From Salinimicrobium terrae DSM 17865 (lineage in GTDB: Bacteria > Bacteroidota > Bacteroidia > Flavobacteriales > Flavobacteriaceae): 64,000 nt of DNA. The stretch is taken from contig NZ_KE384221.1 of assembly GCF_000424665.1 (NCBI RefSeq), forward strand, positions 62,001-126,000, given 5' to 3'. The notes beneath the pieces were generated by a model, which searched no databases, was not told where the DNA came from, and saw nothing but the letters and a program-made list of their open reading frames with translations. Positions 48,504 through 59,100 of this stretch are shown here, piece by piece. Positions within the stretch are counted from its first letter, which is position 1. The number at the start of each line of letters is the position of its first letter. A program made the translations under genes and the position numbers.

Positions 48504-49745
48504 ATGTTATACCATCTGTTTGAATATCTTGAAGATGCCTACACCTTTCCGGGGGAGAGACTATATCAGTATATCTCCTTTAGATCGGCTGTAGCAATCA
48601 TTCTTTCTTTGGGGATTTCGACTATTTATGGAAAGAAAATCATCAATTTTCTTCAGAAGAAACAGATTGGAGAGAGCGTAAGAGACCTTGGATTGGAAGG
48701 GCAAAGCCAGAAAGCGGGCACTCCAACCATGGGAGGCTTAATTATTATTATTGCCACTCTTATTCCGGTATTGCTCGTGGCTAAGCTCGACAATATTTAT
48801 GTCATCCTGTTGATCGTAACCACGCTGTGGATGGGAGCTATTGGTTTTCTGGATGATTATATCAAAACCTTCAGGAAAGATAAAGAAGGTCTAAAAGGCA
48901 TTTTTAAAGTGGTAGGCCAGGTTGGACTTGGACTCATAGTAGGTGCTACACTTTATTTTCATCCGGATATTACGATAAATGAGAATCCGCAGTTGCCCGG
49001 AAGTGCAAATGCCGTAGAGCTAATTTCATCTGCTGAGAATCCTGTCACCACTTCTGTGGAAGAAAAATCTACCAAGACCACCATTCCATTCGTAAAAAAC
49101 AATGAATTGGACTATGCAGATTTAATTACCTGGATCAATCCTGAATGGGCGCAATACGCGTGGCTAATCTTTATTCCTATTGTAATTTTCATCGTGACTG
49201 CTGTTTCAAACGGAGCTAATCTCACCGACGGGATTGACGGACTCGCAGCCGGAACCTCCACTATTATAGTGCTTACCCTTGGGATTTTTGCATGGGTATC
49301 TGGTAACATTATATTCTCAGATTATCTTGATGTGATGTACATCCCGAGGACAGGAGAGATGACAATTTATATTTCGGCTTTTGCCGGAGCTTTAGTAGGA
49401 TTTCTTTGGTACAACACTTTTCCTGCACAGGTTTTTATGGGAGATACCGGAAGTCTTACAATCGGTGGAATTATTGCCGTGCTTGCTCTTGCGACAAGAA
49501 AGGAATTGTTGATTCCAGTTTTATGCGGAGTTTTTCTTATTGAAAACCTTTCGGTAGTAATGCAGGTGGGATGGTTTAAGTACACCCGAAGAAAATACGG
49601 GGCAGGAAGAAGGATCTTCTTAATGTCGCCTTTACATCATCATTTTCAAAAGTCAGGATTTCACGAAAGTAAAATCGTAGTGAGATTTTGGATCATTGGG
49701 ATCTTTTTGGCGATAGTAACCATTGTAACTCTTAAGATTAGGTAA
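48504..49745 (+). CDS. mraY: Phospho-N-acetylmuramoyl-pentapeptide transferase
   Basis: 413 residues, polytopic membrane enzyme that makes lipid I. Signatures: [49 protein letters not shown] and MSPLHHHFQ. It is ~50 residues longer than E. coli MraY owing to a periplasmic or loop insertion around residues 155-205 ([19 protein letters not shown]...), a Bacteroidota feature as far as I recall. Stop and next start overlap (TAATG). Confidence 0.96.
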   Translation: MLYHLFEYLEDAYTFPGERLYQYISFRSAVAIILSLGISTIYGKKIINFLQKKQIGESVRDLGLEGQSQKAGTPTMGGLIIIIATLIPVLLVAKLDNIYVILLIVTTLWMGAIGFLDDYIKTFRKDKEGLKGIFKVVGQVGLGLIVGATLYFHPDITINENPQLPGSANAVELISSAENPVTTSVEEKSTKTTIPFVKNNELDYADLITWINPEWAQYAWLIFIPIVIFIVTAVSNGANLTDGIDGLAAGTSTIIVLTLGIFAWVSGNIIFSDYLDVMYIPRTGEMTIYISAFAGALVGFLWYNTFPAQVFMGDTGSLTIGGIIAVLALATRKELLIPVLCGVFLIENLSVVMQVGWFKYTRRKYGAGRRIFLMSPLHHHFQKSGFHESKIVVRFWIIGIFLAIVTIVTLKIR

Positions 49746-51106
49746 TGGCAGGAGGAAGAAAAAATAGAGACCGTAATTTTCTTGTCATCCTTGGAGGAGG
49801 CGAGAGTGGTGTGGGTACTGCCATCCTTGGAAAAAAGGAAGGCTTCCGCGTATTTGTTTCAGATAAAGGAAAGATAAAGGATCAGTTCAAGGCTCAGCTT
49901 AATGCACATGAAATAGACTGGGAAGAAGAGCAGCATTCCGAAGAAAAAATATTTGAAGCCGACCTGGTAATGAAAAGTCCGGGAATACCTGACGATGCCC
50001 CCCTCGTCAGCCGGCTAAGAGGAAAGGGAATACCAGTAATTTCTGAAATTGAATTTGCCTACGCTTTTACTAATGCAGTACTGGTAGGAATTACCGGTAG
50101 TAATGGTAAGACTACAACTACCATGTTTGCACATCACCTTCTAAAGGAAGGCGGATTAAATGTTGGAATGGCAGGTAATGTGGGACAAAGTTTTGCCAAA
50201 CAAGTTGCCGAAACAAATGCAGACCATTATGTATTGGAGCTTAGCAGCTTCCAGCTTGATGGAATAGAGAAATTCCGGCCGCATATTGCAGTGTTAACTA
50301 ATATAACTCCAGATCATCTTGATCGTTACCGGCATGACTTTAACCAGTACATCGCAAGTAAGTTCAGGATTGTAATGAACCAGACAGACCAAGATTATTT
50401 TATATATGATGCCGATGATCCCGTGATCACAAAATGGCTTAAAGAAAACCCGATACAGTCCCAAAAATTGCCTTTTTCACTCCGGGAGGAATTTGAAAAA
50501 GGAGCTTTTATAAAAGATGAACAACTTATTGTACGTACAGAAAATTCAGAAATGACCATGCCAACATCAAATTTAACCCTTGAAGGAAAACACAACGCCA
50601 AGAATGCGATGGCCGCAGCTACAGTTGCACAATTATTACGCATTAGAAAAGAGACTATAAGACAGAGCATGGAGAGTTTTCAGGGGGTGGAACATCGGCT
50701 TGAAAAGGTCCTTAAAATAAATAACGTTCAATACATCAACGACTCTAAGGCTACCAACGTGAACGCCACGTATTACGCCCTGGAAAGTATGGAATCTGAA
50801 ACCATTTGGATTGTAGGCGGAGTTGATAAAGGAAATGAATATGCCGAATTGCTGCCGTTGGTAAATGAAAAAGTGAAAGCGATAGTTTGCCTTGGGATAA
50901 ACAATGAACCTATTTTAAATGCTTTTGGAAATTGTGTTGATCAAATTTTTGAGACACGATCAATGGAAGAAGCTGTGCAACAGGCCTACAAGCTTGCCGA
51001 AAAAGGAGATGCAGTTCTATTGTCGCCGGCTTGTGCAAGCTTTGACTTATTTCAAAATTACGAAGACAGGGGTAGACAATTCAAAGAAGCAGTAAGGAAT
51101 CTTTAA
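49745..51106 (+). CDS. murD: UDP-N-acetylmuramoylalanine--D-glutamate ligase
   Basis: 453 residues. GGGESGVGTAILG at the N-terminus binds the uridine nucleotide; VGITGSNGKTTTTMF is the ATP loop; LELSSFQLD, NITPDHLDRY and NDSKATNVNATYYAL follow in order. Second amino-acid ligase of the stem peptide. Confidence 0.96.
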   Translation: MAGGRKNRDRNFLVILGGGESGVGTAILGKKEGFRVFVSDKGKIKDQFKAQLNAHEIDWEEEQHSEEKIFEADLVMKSPGIPDDAPLVSRLRGKGIPVISEIEFAYAFTNAVLVGITGSNGKTTTTMFAHHLLKEGGLNVGMAGNVGQSFAKQVAETNADHYVLELSSFQLDGIEKFRPHIAVLTNITPDHLDRYRHDFNQYIASKFRIVMNQTDQDYFIYDADDPVITKWLKENPIQSQKLPFSLREEFEKGAFIKDEQLIVRTENSEMTMPTSNLTLEGKHNAKNAMAAATVAQLLRIRKETIRQSMESFQGVEHRLEKVLKINNVQYINDSKATNVNATYYALESMESETIWIVGGVDKGNEYAELLPLVNEKVKAIVCLGINNEPILNAFGNCVDQIFETRSMEEAVQQAYKLAEKGDAVLLSPACASFDLFQNYEDRGRQFKEAVRNL

Positions 51107-51133
51107 AAATTAAAGTGTGAAAAAGGGTAAATA

Positions 51134-52342
51134 ATGACAGGATTTTTTTCAAGAATAAAAGGTGATAAAACTATCTGGGCTTCGGCCGGACTGCTGGCGA
51201 TATTTTCGTTTCTTCCGGTTTACAGTGCAAGTAGTAACTTGGCTTACCTGTACGGTGACGGCAGTACGTTCCCGTACCTGGTAAATCATTTTATTTACCT
51301 GTTTCTTGGTTTTGTGATCATGTTCTTTGTGCACAAAGTGCCATATCATTATTTTGTGGGCCTTTCAATTTTGGTGCTACCCATTCTTATTCTGCTGCTG
51401 GCTTTTACGGTGTCCCAGGGAATGGTGATTGACGGGGCCAATGCCAGCCGGTGGGTGACTATTCCCTTTATAAATAAAACATTTCAGACTTCTACCCTGG
51501 CATCGGTAGTTTTATTGACTTATGTGGCGAGGTACATGGCAAAAATGAAAGATAAAACCTTCACTTTTAAGCAGTCTGTTCTCCCGCTTTGGATACCTGT
51601 AGCCCTGGTGCTGGGACTTATTTTACCTGCCAATTTTTCGACCACCGCAATTTTATTTCTAATGGTCCTGCTGGTGACTTTTATTGGTGGGTATCCATGG
51701 AAATATTTGCTTGGTATTATTGGTGCGGGAATAGTGGTACTATCAATTTTTATGTTGACAGCCAAAGCTTTTCCGGGACTTTTCCCTAACAGGGTGGATA
51801 CATGGATAAGCCGGGTAGAAAATTTTACGAATGATGAAGTTACTGAAGGGGACTATCAAATTGAATATGCCAAAATAGCTATTGCAAGCGGTGGCGTAAC
51901 CGGGCAGGGCATTGGGAAAAGCGTGCAACGCAATTTTCTTCCGCAATCTTCTTCAGATTTTATTTATGCGATTATCGTAGAAGAAATGGGATTAATTGGA
52001 GGAATAGGAGTAATGCTTGCATATCTACTTCTGTTTTTCAGGATAATTATTGTGGCCACAAAAGCCAATTCTGTTTTTGGAAAATTACTGGTTATTGGTG
52101 TAGGCCTGCCTATAATTTTTCAGGCTTTGGTGAATATGGCTGTTGCGGTCGAATTGTTCCCGGTCACGGGACAAACTTTGCCGCTTATAAGTAGTGGAGG
52201 TTCTTCAATTTGGATGACCTGCCTGGCACTTGGAATGGTGTTGAGCGTAAGTGCCAAACGGGAAGAAGAACTTCAGGAAAAAGAACAGGTAACAAAGGCG
52301 GATGAAGATAATCCGCTGGAAATTTTAAGCGAGGCAATATGA
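51134..52342 (+). CDS. ftsW: SEDS peptidoglycan polymerase FtsW
   Basis: 402 residues with about ten membrane helices. [12 protein letters not shown] carries the conserved loop before helix 4; [45 protein letters not shown] and the C-terminal [20 protein letters not shown] are SEDS hallmarks. Pairs with FtsI to polymerise septal glycan. It overlaps murG by 4 nt. Confidence 0.95.
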   Translation: MTGFFSRIKGDKTIWASAGLLAIFSFLPVYSASSNLAYLYGDGSTFPYLVNHFIYLFLGFVIMFFVHKVPYHYFVGLSILVLPILILLLAFTVSQGMVIDGANASRWVTIPFINKTFQTSTLASVVLLTYVARYMAKMKDKTFTFKQSVLPLWIPVALVLGLILPANFSTTAILFLMVLLVTFIGGYPWKYLLGIIGAGIVVLSIFMLTAKAFPGLFPNRVDTWISRVENFTNDEVTEGDYQIEYAKIAIASGGVTGQGIGKSVQRNFLPQSSSDFIYAIIVEEMGLIGGIGVMLAYLLLFFRIIIVATKANSVFGKLLVIGVGLPIIFQALVNMAVAVELFPVTGQTLPLISSGGSSIWMTCLALGMVLSVSAKREEELQEKEQVTKADEDNPLEILSEAI

Positions 52343-53442
52343 AAAATCAATTGAGAGTGATCATTTCTGGTGGAGGTACGGGAGGACATATTTTTCCTGC
52401 TATTTCTATTGCCAATGAGTTAAAACTTAGATATCCCACATGTGAGATTTTATTTGTGGGGGCAGAGGATAGAATGGAAATGCAAAAAGTCCCCGAAGCG
52501 GGCTACAAGATCGAAGGTCTGTGGATAAGCGGTTTTCAACGTCGCATGACGGTTAAAAACCTGCTCTTTCCGGTTAAACTTGTAAAGAGTTTGTGGAAGG
52601 CGCGGGATATTCTCAAAAGATTTCAGCCAGATGTAGTTATTGGTACCGGCGGTTTTGCCAGCGGTCCATTACTGCAGATGGCAAATAGAGAAAACATCCC
52701 GACTTTGATCCAGGAACAGAATTCCTATCCGGGGATTACTAATAAACTCCTGGCAAAGGGAGCTAACACTATATGTACGGCTTATCCAAACATGGGAAGG
52801 TTTTTTCCTGAAGAGAAGATCGTCCTTACGGGCAATCCTGTACGGCAGGATCTGCTCAAGGTGGAAGAAAAGCGGGAGGAGGCTTTTGAATTCTTCGGAA
52901 TTGATCCTTCAAAAAAGACGGTACTGGTACTTGGCGGAAGCCTGGGTGCTCTTAAGATCAATCAATTGGTAGAGGATCACCTGAAGGAGTTTGAGAAACA
53001 CAACCTTCAGGTGCTTTGGCAAACCGGAACGTCATATTTTAATGATTATAGGAAATACGCTGAACTTGAACACATCCAGACATTTGCATTTTTGAAGAGG
53101 ATGGACCTGGCTTATGCTGCGGCAGATATTATCATCTCCCGTGCCGGCGCAGGAACAGTTTCTGAATTATGCATAGTTGGTAAGCCGGTAGTTTTTGTTC
53201 CGTCACCAAACGTGGCCGAAGATCACCAGACCAAAAATGCCATGGCACTGGCCGAAAAGGATGCCGCTGTAGTATTGTCTGAAAGTCATTTAGAGCAAGG
53301 ATTTAGATCGATCTTTTTTCCGCTGATGGAGTCCGACGAGAAGATGTCAAGTTTGGCAAGAAACATCAAGAAACTGGAAAAGCCGTTTGCAACGGCAAAT
53401 ATTGTTAATGAAGTTGAGAAATTATTGACCACCTGGAGGTAA
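52339..53442 (+). CDS. murG: UDP-GlcNAc:lipid I N-acetylglucosaminyltransferase
   Basis: 367 residues, GT-B fold. [11 protein letters not shown] at the N-terminus, [33 protein letters not shown] and C-terminal [37 protein letters not shown]. Converts lipid I to lipid II on the inner face of the membrane. murC starts immediately after its stop. Confidence 0.96.
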   Translation: MKNQLRVIISGGGTGGHIFPAISIANELKLRYPTCEILFVGAEDRMEMQKVPEAGYKIEGLWISGFQRRMTVKNLLFPVKLVKSLWKARDILKRFQPDVVIGTGGFASGPLLQMANRENIPTLIQEQNSYPGITNKLLAKGANTICTAYPNMGRFFPEEKIVLTGNPVRQDLLKVEEKREEAFEFFGIDPSKKTVLVLGGSLGALKINQLVEDHLKEFEKHNLQVLWQTGTSYFNDYRKYAELEHIQTFAFLKRMDLAYAAADIIISRAGAGTVSELCIVGKPVVFVPSPNVAEDHQTKNAMALAEKDAAVVLSESHLEQGFRSIFFPLMESDEKMSSLARNIKKLEKPFATANIVNEVEKLLTTWR

Positions 53443-54798
53443 ATGAGGCATTACGATAACATAAAAAATATTTATTTTATAGGCATTGGCGGAATCGGGA
53501 TGAGCGCCCTGGCGCGTTATTTCAATGCTTCAGGCAAAAAAGTGGCGGGTTATGACCGCGGCCGTACAGAACTTACGCGGCAACTGGAGCAGGAAGGCAT
53601 AGAAGTTATAACTTCAGAAAAAGTGGAAGACCTGCCCGATTATATTCAGCAGGACAGAGAATCACTCATAGTTTATACTCCGGCTATTCCGAAGGAACAT
53701 TCGCAATATCTCCATTTTACAGCCGATAGCTATACGATGGAAAAGCGGGCTGCAGTGCTGGGAAATCTTACAAAAGAACATTTTACACTTGCGGTTGCCG
53801 GTACACATGGTAAGACTACGACCAGTACCATGCTGGCACATTTGCTGAAGGAAACAGGATTTCAAATTACAGCATTTTTGGGAGGTATAGCAGAAAATTA
53901 TCATTCTAATTTAATTCTTGACGGGAACCAGGCAATGGTGGTGGAGGCCGATGAGTTTGATCGTTCGTTCCTGCAGTTGGTACCCAATATCGCAGCCATT
54001 ACTTCCATGGATGCAGACCATCTCGATATCTACGGAGAAGATGCCCAGATCAAGGAATCATTTAAAGCCTTTGCACACTTAGTACCCGAAGGTGGAAAGC
54101 TTTTTTATGCCAATGGTTTACCATTAGAGGGTACATCTGTTGGAGTTGACGATGATGCCGATGTTGCAGCGGTCAACATAGTTGTCAAAAATGGCAGTTA
54201 TTACTTTGATTTAAGAACAAAAGAGAAGATTTATACAGGCTTTGAACTCAGTCTTCCTGGGAAACATAATTTACAGAACGCAGTCACAGCTTTGGCAATG
54301 GCAATTGAATTCGGTGCCCCCCCCGAGTTCCTTGCCAATGCTTTGGCTTCATTTAAAGGTGTTCAGCGAAGATTTTCCTATCGTATTAGACGGGAAGATA
54401 TGGTGCTCATAGATGACTACGCACATCATCCTGCAGAGATCTCGGCGATACACCAGGCCGTTAGGGAAATGCATCCGGGGAAGAAGGTTTTAGCGGTTTT
54501 TCAGCCACATCTCTTCAGTCGTACAAGAGATTTTGCTGAAGCCTTTGCAGAAAGCCTCAGCCTCTTTGATGAGTTGCTGCTGCTGGATATTTATCCGGCA
54601 AGGGAGAAACCTATTGAAGGAATTACTTCAGAATGGCTTCTGAAGATGGTCAGAAATGACAAAAAAGGACTGGTTTCTAAAGAGGAAATTTCCGAAGCGA
54701 TTAAGGGTAAAAATGCTGAAGTTGTGGTGCTTATGGGTGCAGGTGATATAGGGGAAGAAGTAGAGAAAATACGTAAAGAACTGGCAGGTGAAAATTAA
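53443..54798 (+). CDS. murC: UDP-N-acetylmuramate--L-alanine ligase
   Basis: 451 residues. FIGIGGIGMSALARYF at the N-terminus, ATP loop VAGTHGKTTTSTML, VVEADEFDRSFLQL, ITSMDADHLDIYG and IDDYAHHPAEI. Adds L-Ala, the first stem residue. Overlaps ftsQ by 11 nt. Confidence 0.96.
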   Translation: MRHYDNIKNIYFIGIGGIGMSALARYFNASGKKVAGYDRGRTELTRQLEQEGIEVITSEKVEDLPDYIQQDRESLIVYTPAIPKEHSQYLHFTADSYTMEKRAAVLGNLTKEHFTLAVAGTHGKTTTSTMLAHLLKETGFQITAFLGGIAENYHSNLILDGNQAMVVEADEFDRSFLQLVPNIAAITSMDADHLDIYGEDAQIKESFKAFAHLVPEGGKLFYANGLPLEGTSVGVDDDADVAAVNIVVKNGSYYFDLRTKEKIYTGFELSLPGKHNLQNAVTALAMAIEFGAPPEFLANALASFKGVQRRFSYRIRREDMVLIDDYAHHPAEISAIHQAVREMHPGKKVLAVFQPHLFSRTRDFAEAFAESLSLFDELLLLDIYPAREKPIEGITSEWLLKMVRNDKKGLVSKEEISEAIKGKNAEVVVLMGAGDIGEEVEKIRKELAGEN

Positions 54799-55504
54799 CT
54801 GGAATTACATAAAAACATTCTTGCTCATTGGCGTTGTGTTCTTTTTATTTGCATTCGCCGAAAAGCGCAATAGCGCACGGGTTCTTTCCGAAGTTAATCT
54901 GAATTTTACCAATAGCGAAAACTTGTATCTCACTGAAGAAGCGGTTAATAAATTGTTAATAGTAAATGAGGTGAAGGTTAAGAGCATAGGCAAAGAAACT
55001 TTAGATTTGAGTAGGGTGGAGACCCTGCTGGAATCTCATGAAATGGTTGAAAGTGCAGAGGTTTTTCTCACAATTGACGGGAAAATGGGAGCAGAGATCA
55101 CGCAAAGAAAACCATTAGGACGGGTGATGGCCAGTGCGCCTTTTTATATTGACAGACAGGGATATAAAATGCCTTTGTCAAAATATCATTCTGCCCGTGT
55201 GCCGTTAGTGACCGGAGTGAATGAGAAAAATCTTGTTGAAATACATCCACTTATGAATTATATCAATAATGATGAATTTCTCACAAGGCATGTAACTCAA
55301 CTTAATCGTTTGCCAAATGGCAAGTTCGAGATTTACTTGCGGCAACTTGATTTTGTGGTGGTTTTTGGCGAAGTAAAGGACATCGAAAAAAAATTTAAAA
55401 ATTTTAAAGCTTTTTATCAGAAGGCATTGAAGGATAAGAAGCTTGACGCATATCAAAAAGTGGATCTACAATTTGGCGATCAGGTTGTATGCACTAAAAA
55501 GTAA
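54788..55504 (+). CDS. ftsQ: Cell division protein FtsQ
   Basis: 238 residues, GTG start within the murC end. Short cytoplasmic start, one membrane helix (YIKTFLLIGVVFFLFAFA), then a periplasmic part with a POTRA-like region (VKSIGKETLDLSRVETLLESHEMVESAEVFLTIDGKMGAEITQRKPLGRV) and beta domain. Placement between murC and ftsA fits. Gap to ftsA is 3 nt. Confidence 0.9.
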   Translation: MKINWNYIKTFLLIGVVFFLFAFAEKRNSARVLSEVNLNFTNSENLYLTEEAVNKLLIVNEVKVKSIGKETLDLSRVETLLESHEMVESAEVFLTIDGKMGAEITQRKPLGRVMASAPFYIDRQGYKMPLSKYHSARVPLVTGVNEKNLVEIHPLMNYINNDEFLTRHVTQLNRLPNGKFEIYLRQLDFVVVFGEVKDIEKKFKNFKAFYQKALKDKKLDAYQKVDLQFGDQVVCTKK

Positions 55505-55507
55505 AAT

Positions 55508-56854
55508 ATGGAACAGAACGACATCGCAGTAGGATTAGACATTGGTACTACTAAGATCGTAGCCATGATTGGCCGGAAGAATGACTACGGCAAAATGGAG
55601 ATCATAGGGATTGGAAAGGCCAAAAGTCTGGGTGTTCATCGCGGAGTGGTGAATAATATAACTCAAACTATCCAGTCTATCCAGCAGGCGATACAGGAAG
55701 CAGAGGCAGATAGTGGAATGAAAATAAAGGATGTGGTGGTAGGTATTGCCGGCCAGCATATTCGCAGTTTACAACACAGTGATTATATAACTCGTCCAAA
55801 TCCCGATGAGGTAATAGATTCATCGGATATTGAGATTCTATGCAACCAGGTACACAAGCTGGTGATGCTTCCGGGAGAAGAAATTATCCATGTGCTTCCG
55901 CAGGAATTTAAAGTTGACGGACAGGCAGAAATAAAGGAGCCCATTGGAATGTATGGAGGTCGATTGGAAGCCAACTTCCATGTTGTAGTAGGGCAGGTTT
56001 CTTCCATCAGGAATGTGGGAAGATGTGTGAAAAGTGCCGGACTTGAACTTTCGGCAGTTACTCTGGAGCCTTTGGCCTCTGCAAATGCGGTGCTGAGCCA
56101 GGAAGAAAAAGAAGCGGGTGTGGCCCTTGTGGATATTGGAGGAGGTACGACAGATCTTGCCATTTTTAAGGATGGGATAATTCGACATACTGCAGTAATT
56201 CCTTTTGGTGGCGGTGTGATCACAGAAGATATTAAGGAAGGTTGTTCAATCATTGAAAAGCAGGCAGAGTTGCTCAAGGTGAAATTTGGATCGGCCTGGC
56301 CGGGAGAGAACAAGGATAACGAGATTGTTTCGATTCCGGGATTACGTGGACGGGAGCCAAAAGAAATCACTTTAAAGAACCTCTCCAAGATCATCCACGC
56401 ACGAGTGGTGGAGATCATTGAGCAGGTTTACCTTGAAATAAAGAACTATGGCCACGAAGAGCAAAAGAAAAAATTAATTGCCGGGATTGTTTTGACCGGA
56501 GGTGGTGCCCAGCTTAAGCATATTAAGCAGCTGGTGGAATACATCACCGGGATGGACACCAGGATTGGATATCCCAACGAGCATTTAGCTGGCGATAGCG
56601 ACACTGAGACTACAAGTCCTGTTTTCGCAACAGCAGTTGGTCTTGTATTGAACAGCCTGGAGATTAACAGCAAACATCCTGCGGCACAGGAAGAAACCGG
56701 GCAGGATGAAGTGGCCGAAGGATCAACTTCTGCAGCAGTTTCACAAGATGACCGGGAGGAGCGGGAAGAGCCTACAACAGTTAGCCAGCCCCGTAGAACA
56801 ATATTTGAAAAATGGTTTGAAAAGTTCAAGGATTTTTTAGACAACGCCGAGTAA
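55508..56854 (+). CDS. ftsA: Cell division protein FtsA
   Basis: 448 residues, actin-like ATPase that tethers FtsZ. GLDIGTTKIVAMIG, ALVDIGGGTTDLAIFKDG and VLTGGGAQLKHI are the nucleotide motifs. The C-terminal ~60 residues are acidic and variable and end in a short amphipathic helix (IFEKWFEKFKDFLDN), the membrane-targeting sequence. 63 nt to ftsZ. Confidence 0.96.
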   Translation: MEQNDIAVGLDIGTTKIVAMIGRKNDYGKMEIIGIGKAKSLGVHRGVVNNITQTIQSIQQAIQEAEADSGMKIKDVVVGIAGQHIRSLQHSDYITRPNPDEVIDSSDIEILCNQVHKLVMLPGEEIIHVLPQEFKVDGQAEIKEPIGMYGGRLEANFHVVVGQVSSIRNVGRCVKSAGLELSAVTLEPLASANAVLSQEEKEAGVALVDIGGGTTDLAIFKDGIIRHTAVIPFGGGVITEDIKEGCSIIEKQAELLKVKFGSAWPGENKDNEIVSIPGLRGREPKEITLKNLSKIIHARVVEIIEQVYLEIKNYGHEEQKKKLIAGIVLTGGGAQLKHIKQLVEYITGMDTRIGYPNEHLAGDSDTETTSPVFATAVGLVLNSLEINSKHPAAQEETGQDEVAEGSTSAAVSQDDREEREEPTTVSQPRRTIFEKWFEKFKDFLDNAE

Positions 56855-56917
56855 GTTCGGCGAAGAAAAAGCTATGAAAAAGAATAAAATAAGTACAAAA
56901 CCAGTAAAACAGAATTT

Positions 56918-58900
56918 ATGAGCAGCACAGAATTCGGAAACATTACATTCGATCTCCCCAAGAATCAATCGAACGTTATTAAAGTTATTGGTGTAGGTGG
57001 AGGCGGTAGTAACGCAATCAACCACATGTTCCAGCAAGGGATCAAGGGAGTAGATTTCGTTATTTGCAATACAGATGCACAAGCCCTGGAAAATAGTCCT
57101 GTACCCAACAAGATACAGTTGGGAGTGAGAGAGACCGAAGGTCTTGGAGCGGGTGCCGATCCTGAAGTCGGTCGCAAAGCAGCTGAAGAAAGTTTTGATG
57201 AGATAAGAGCTCTTTTGGACACCAATACCAAGATGGTCTTTATCACTGCCGGGATGGGTGGTGGTACGGGAACCGGAGCTGCGCCTATTATTGCGAAACA
57301 GGCCAAAGATATGGGGATACTCACGGTGGGGATCGTGACAAGTCCTTTCTTGTTTGAAGGCAAGACAAGAAATGAACAGGCACAACTGGGAGTAGAGAAT
57401 CTAAGAAAGCATGTCGATTCCCTTATTGTGATCAACAATAATAAACTTCGGGAGGTTTATGGAAATCTTGGTTTTAAAGCCGGATTCTCTAAAGCCGATG
57501 AAGTACTTGCTACTGCTTCTCGTGGAATCGCCGAAGTGATTACACATCACTATACGCAGAACATTGACTTGCGGGACGCTAAGACCGTTCTAAGCAATAG
57601 TGGAACTGCAATTATGGGGTCTGCACAGGCATCTGGCGGAAATCGGGCCCAGGATGCTATTTCGAAGGCATTAGATTCCCCGCTGCTTAATGACAATAAA
57701 ATTACCGGAGCCAAAAATGTGTTGCTGCTTATCATTTCAGGTTCCGAGGAGATTACCATTGACGAGATAGGAGAAATAAGTGACCACATCCAGGCAGAGG
57801 CCGGCCACAGTGCGAATATTATTATGGGGGTTGGAGAAGATGAAAAGCTTGACGATTCTATCTCTGTGACCATCATTGCTACCGGTTTTGACATTGAGCA
57901 ACAAAATGAGATTGTGAATACCGAGGCCAAGAAGATTATTCACACCCTTGAAGATGAGCAAAGAGCCGAACACAATCTTTCTCCTAAAAAGACCTCTTCA
58001 TCGTATGAAGGACCTGCTCCCGCATCAAAAGAAGAGAACAAAATTGTTCATACTCTTTCTTTGGAAGATGAAGAAATTGATGAGGAGCCGGAGAGTAAAT
58101 ATCCTTCAGCAGCTGTGAGGGAAATGAAGGTAGATTATGAAGAAGTTAAACCTACGGAAGAAACGGAATTTGTAATCACGGATAGTGTTAAGGATGTAGA
58201 GGTTTTCGAACCTGAAGTTGTGACTCCAGAGCAACAGGAGCAACAATTTATGTTTACTTTCGACATGCCTAAAAACTATACTTCAGAAGAAAAAGAAGAA
58301 CAAAAGGCAGCACAACCGGAATTATCCGGGAAGGAGCAAAAAGAGCCGGCAAAAAAGATTGTGCACACTCTTTCCGAAGATATGGAGACGAAAAGTCAAG
58401 AGAAAAAAGAGCTGTCCACAAAGACCAAAAATACTAATAATGGAGTCACTCGTTACTCTCTTAATGATTATATGGAAGTAGAAGAAATGCTGAAGAGTTC
58501 CAAGCCCGTTCAAAAATCTAAACCTGAACCGGAGCCTGAAATTAAAAAGGCACCTTCACCGGTTCAACCTCATGTCTCAAAGGTAAATCCAAAGACTGAA
58601 GAGAATAAACCCGCAAATGTTGATGAGGCAGATCCCTTTAATATTCCTATAAGTGAAAGCCTTGTCAAAAGATCGGCAGAAAGAAGGGCCAAAATGAAGG
58701 AGTTCAATTATAAGTTCCGTAATAATCTGAGCAAGGTTGATGAGTATGAAAGACAGCCCGCTTATAAAAGGCAGGGGATTGATCTCGACAATACTAAACC
58801 CGGAGAGGGAAAGCTTTCCCGGACAACTTTAGGTACCAGTGATGATGAAGAGATACGATTCAGAACAAACAATTCCTTTTTGCACGATAATGTGGATTAA
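56918..58900 (+). CDS. ftsZ: Cell division GTPase FtsZ with a very long C-terminal tail
   Basis: 660 residues against ~380 in E. coli. The tubulin-like core (1 to ~335) is standard: GVGGGGSNAINHM, GMGGGTGTGAAPIIA, and the catalytic loop NADIxD-type region. The remaining ~320 residues are a disordered, Glu/Lys-rich linker, a flavobacterial trait. Within it a short motif KI(I/V)HTL recurs three times (near residues 338, 375 and 480). The C-terminal end, FRTNNSFLHDNVD, is probably the conserved peptide that binds FtsA. Followed by a strong terminator. Confidence 0.95.
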   Translation: MSSTEFGNITFDLPKNQSNVIKVIGVGGGGSNAINHMFQQGIKGVDFVICNTDAQALENSPVPNKIQLGVRETEGLGAGADPEVGRKAAEESFDEIRALLDTNTKMVFITAGMGGGTGTGAAPIIAKQAKDMGILTVGIVTSPFLFEGKTRNEQAQLGVENLRKHVDSLIVINNNKLREVYGNLGFKAGFSKADEVLATASRGIAEVITHHYTQNIDLRDAKTVLSNSGTAIMGSAQASGGNRAQDAISKALDSPLLNDNKITGAKNVLLLIISGSEEITIDEIGEISDHIQAEAGHSANIIMGVGEDEKLDDSISVTIIATGFDIEQQNEIVNTEAKKIIHTLEDEQRAEHNLSPKKTSSSYEGPAPASKEENKIVHTLSLEDEEIDEEPESKYPSAAVREMKVDYEEVKPTEETEFVITDSVKDVEVFEPEVVTPEQQEQQFMFTFDMPKNYTSEEKEEQKAAQPELSGKEQKEPAKKIVHTLSEDMETKSQEKKELSTKTKNTNNGVTRYSLNDYMEVEEMLKSSKPVQKSKPEPEPEIKKAPSPVQPHVSKVNPKTEENKPANVDEADPFNIPISESLVKRSAERRAKMKEFNYKFRNNLSKVDEYERQPAYKRQGIDLDNTKPGEGKLSRTTLGTSDDEEIRFRTNNSFLHDNVD

Positions 58901-58919
58901 ATAGTCCCCCGGTTACATT

Positions 58920-58955
58920 AACCCGAAACCTGTCTCCGGTTTCGGGTTTTTTTAT
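58920..58955 (+). terminator. Terminator of the dcw cluster
   Basis: AACCCGAAACC and GGTTTCGGGTT form a perfect 11-bp stem with a 7-nt loop and a T run, 19 nt after ftsZ. Confidence 0.92.
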
Positions 58956-59100
58956 GGGTAATAAAAAGTTGTCCCTGTTCCTCATGTACTTCTGCTTTTT
59001 ATCGACTTTTCTCACAAAGTGCTTTGAGAGAAACAATTAGTAGATTTAAAATAAATTTTTTTACTTTTATTCACATTCTTTAACAGTTGTTTTTAAATCT

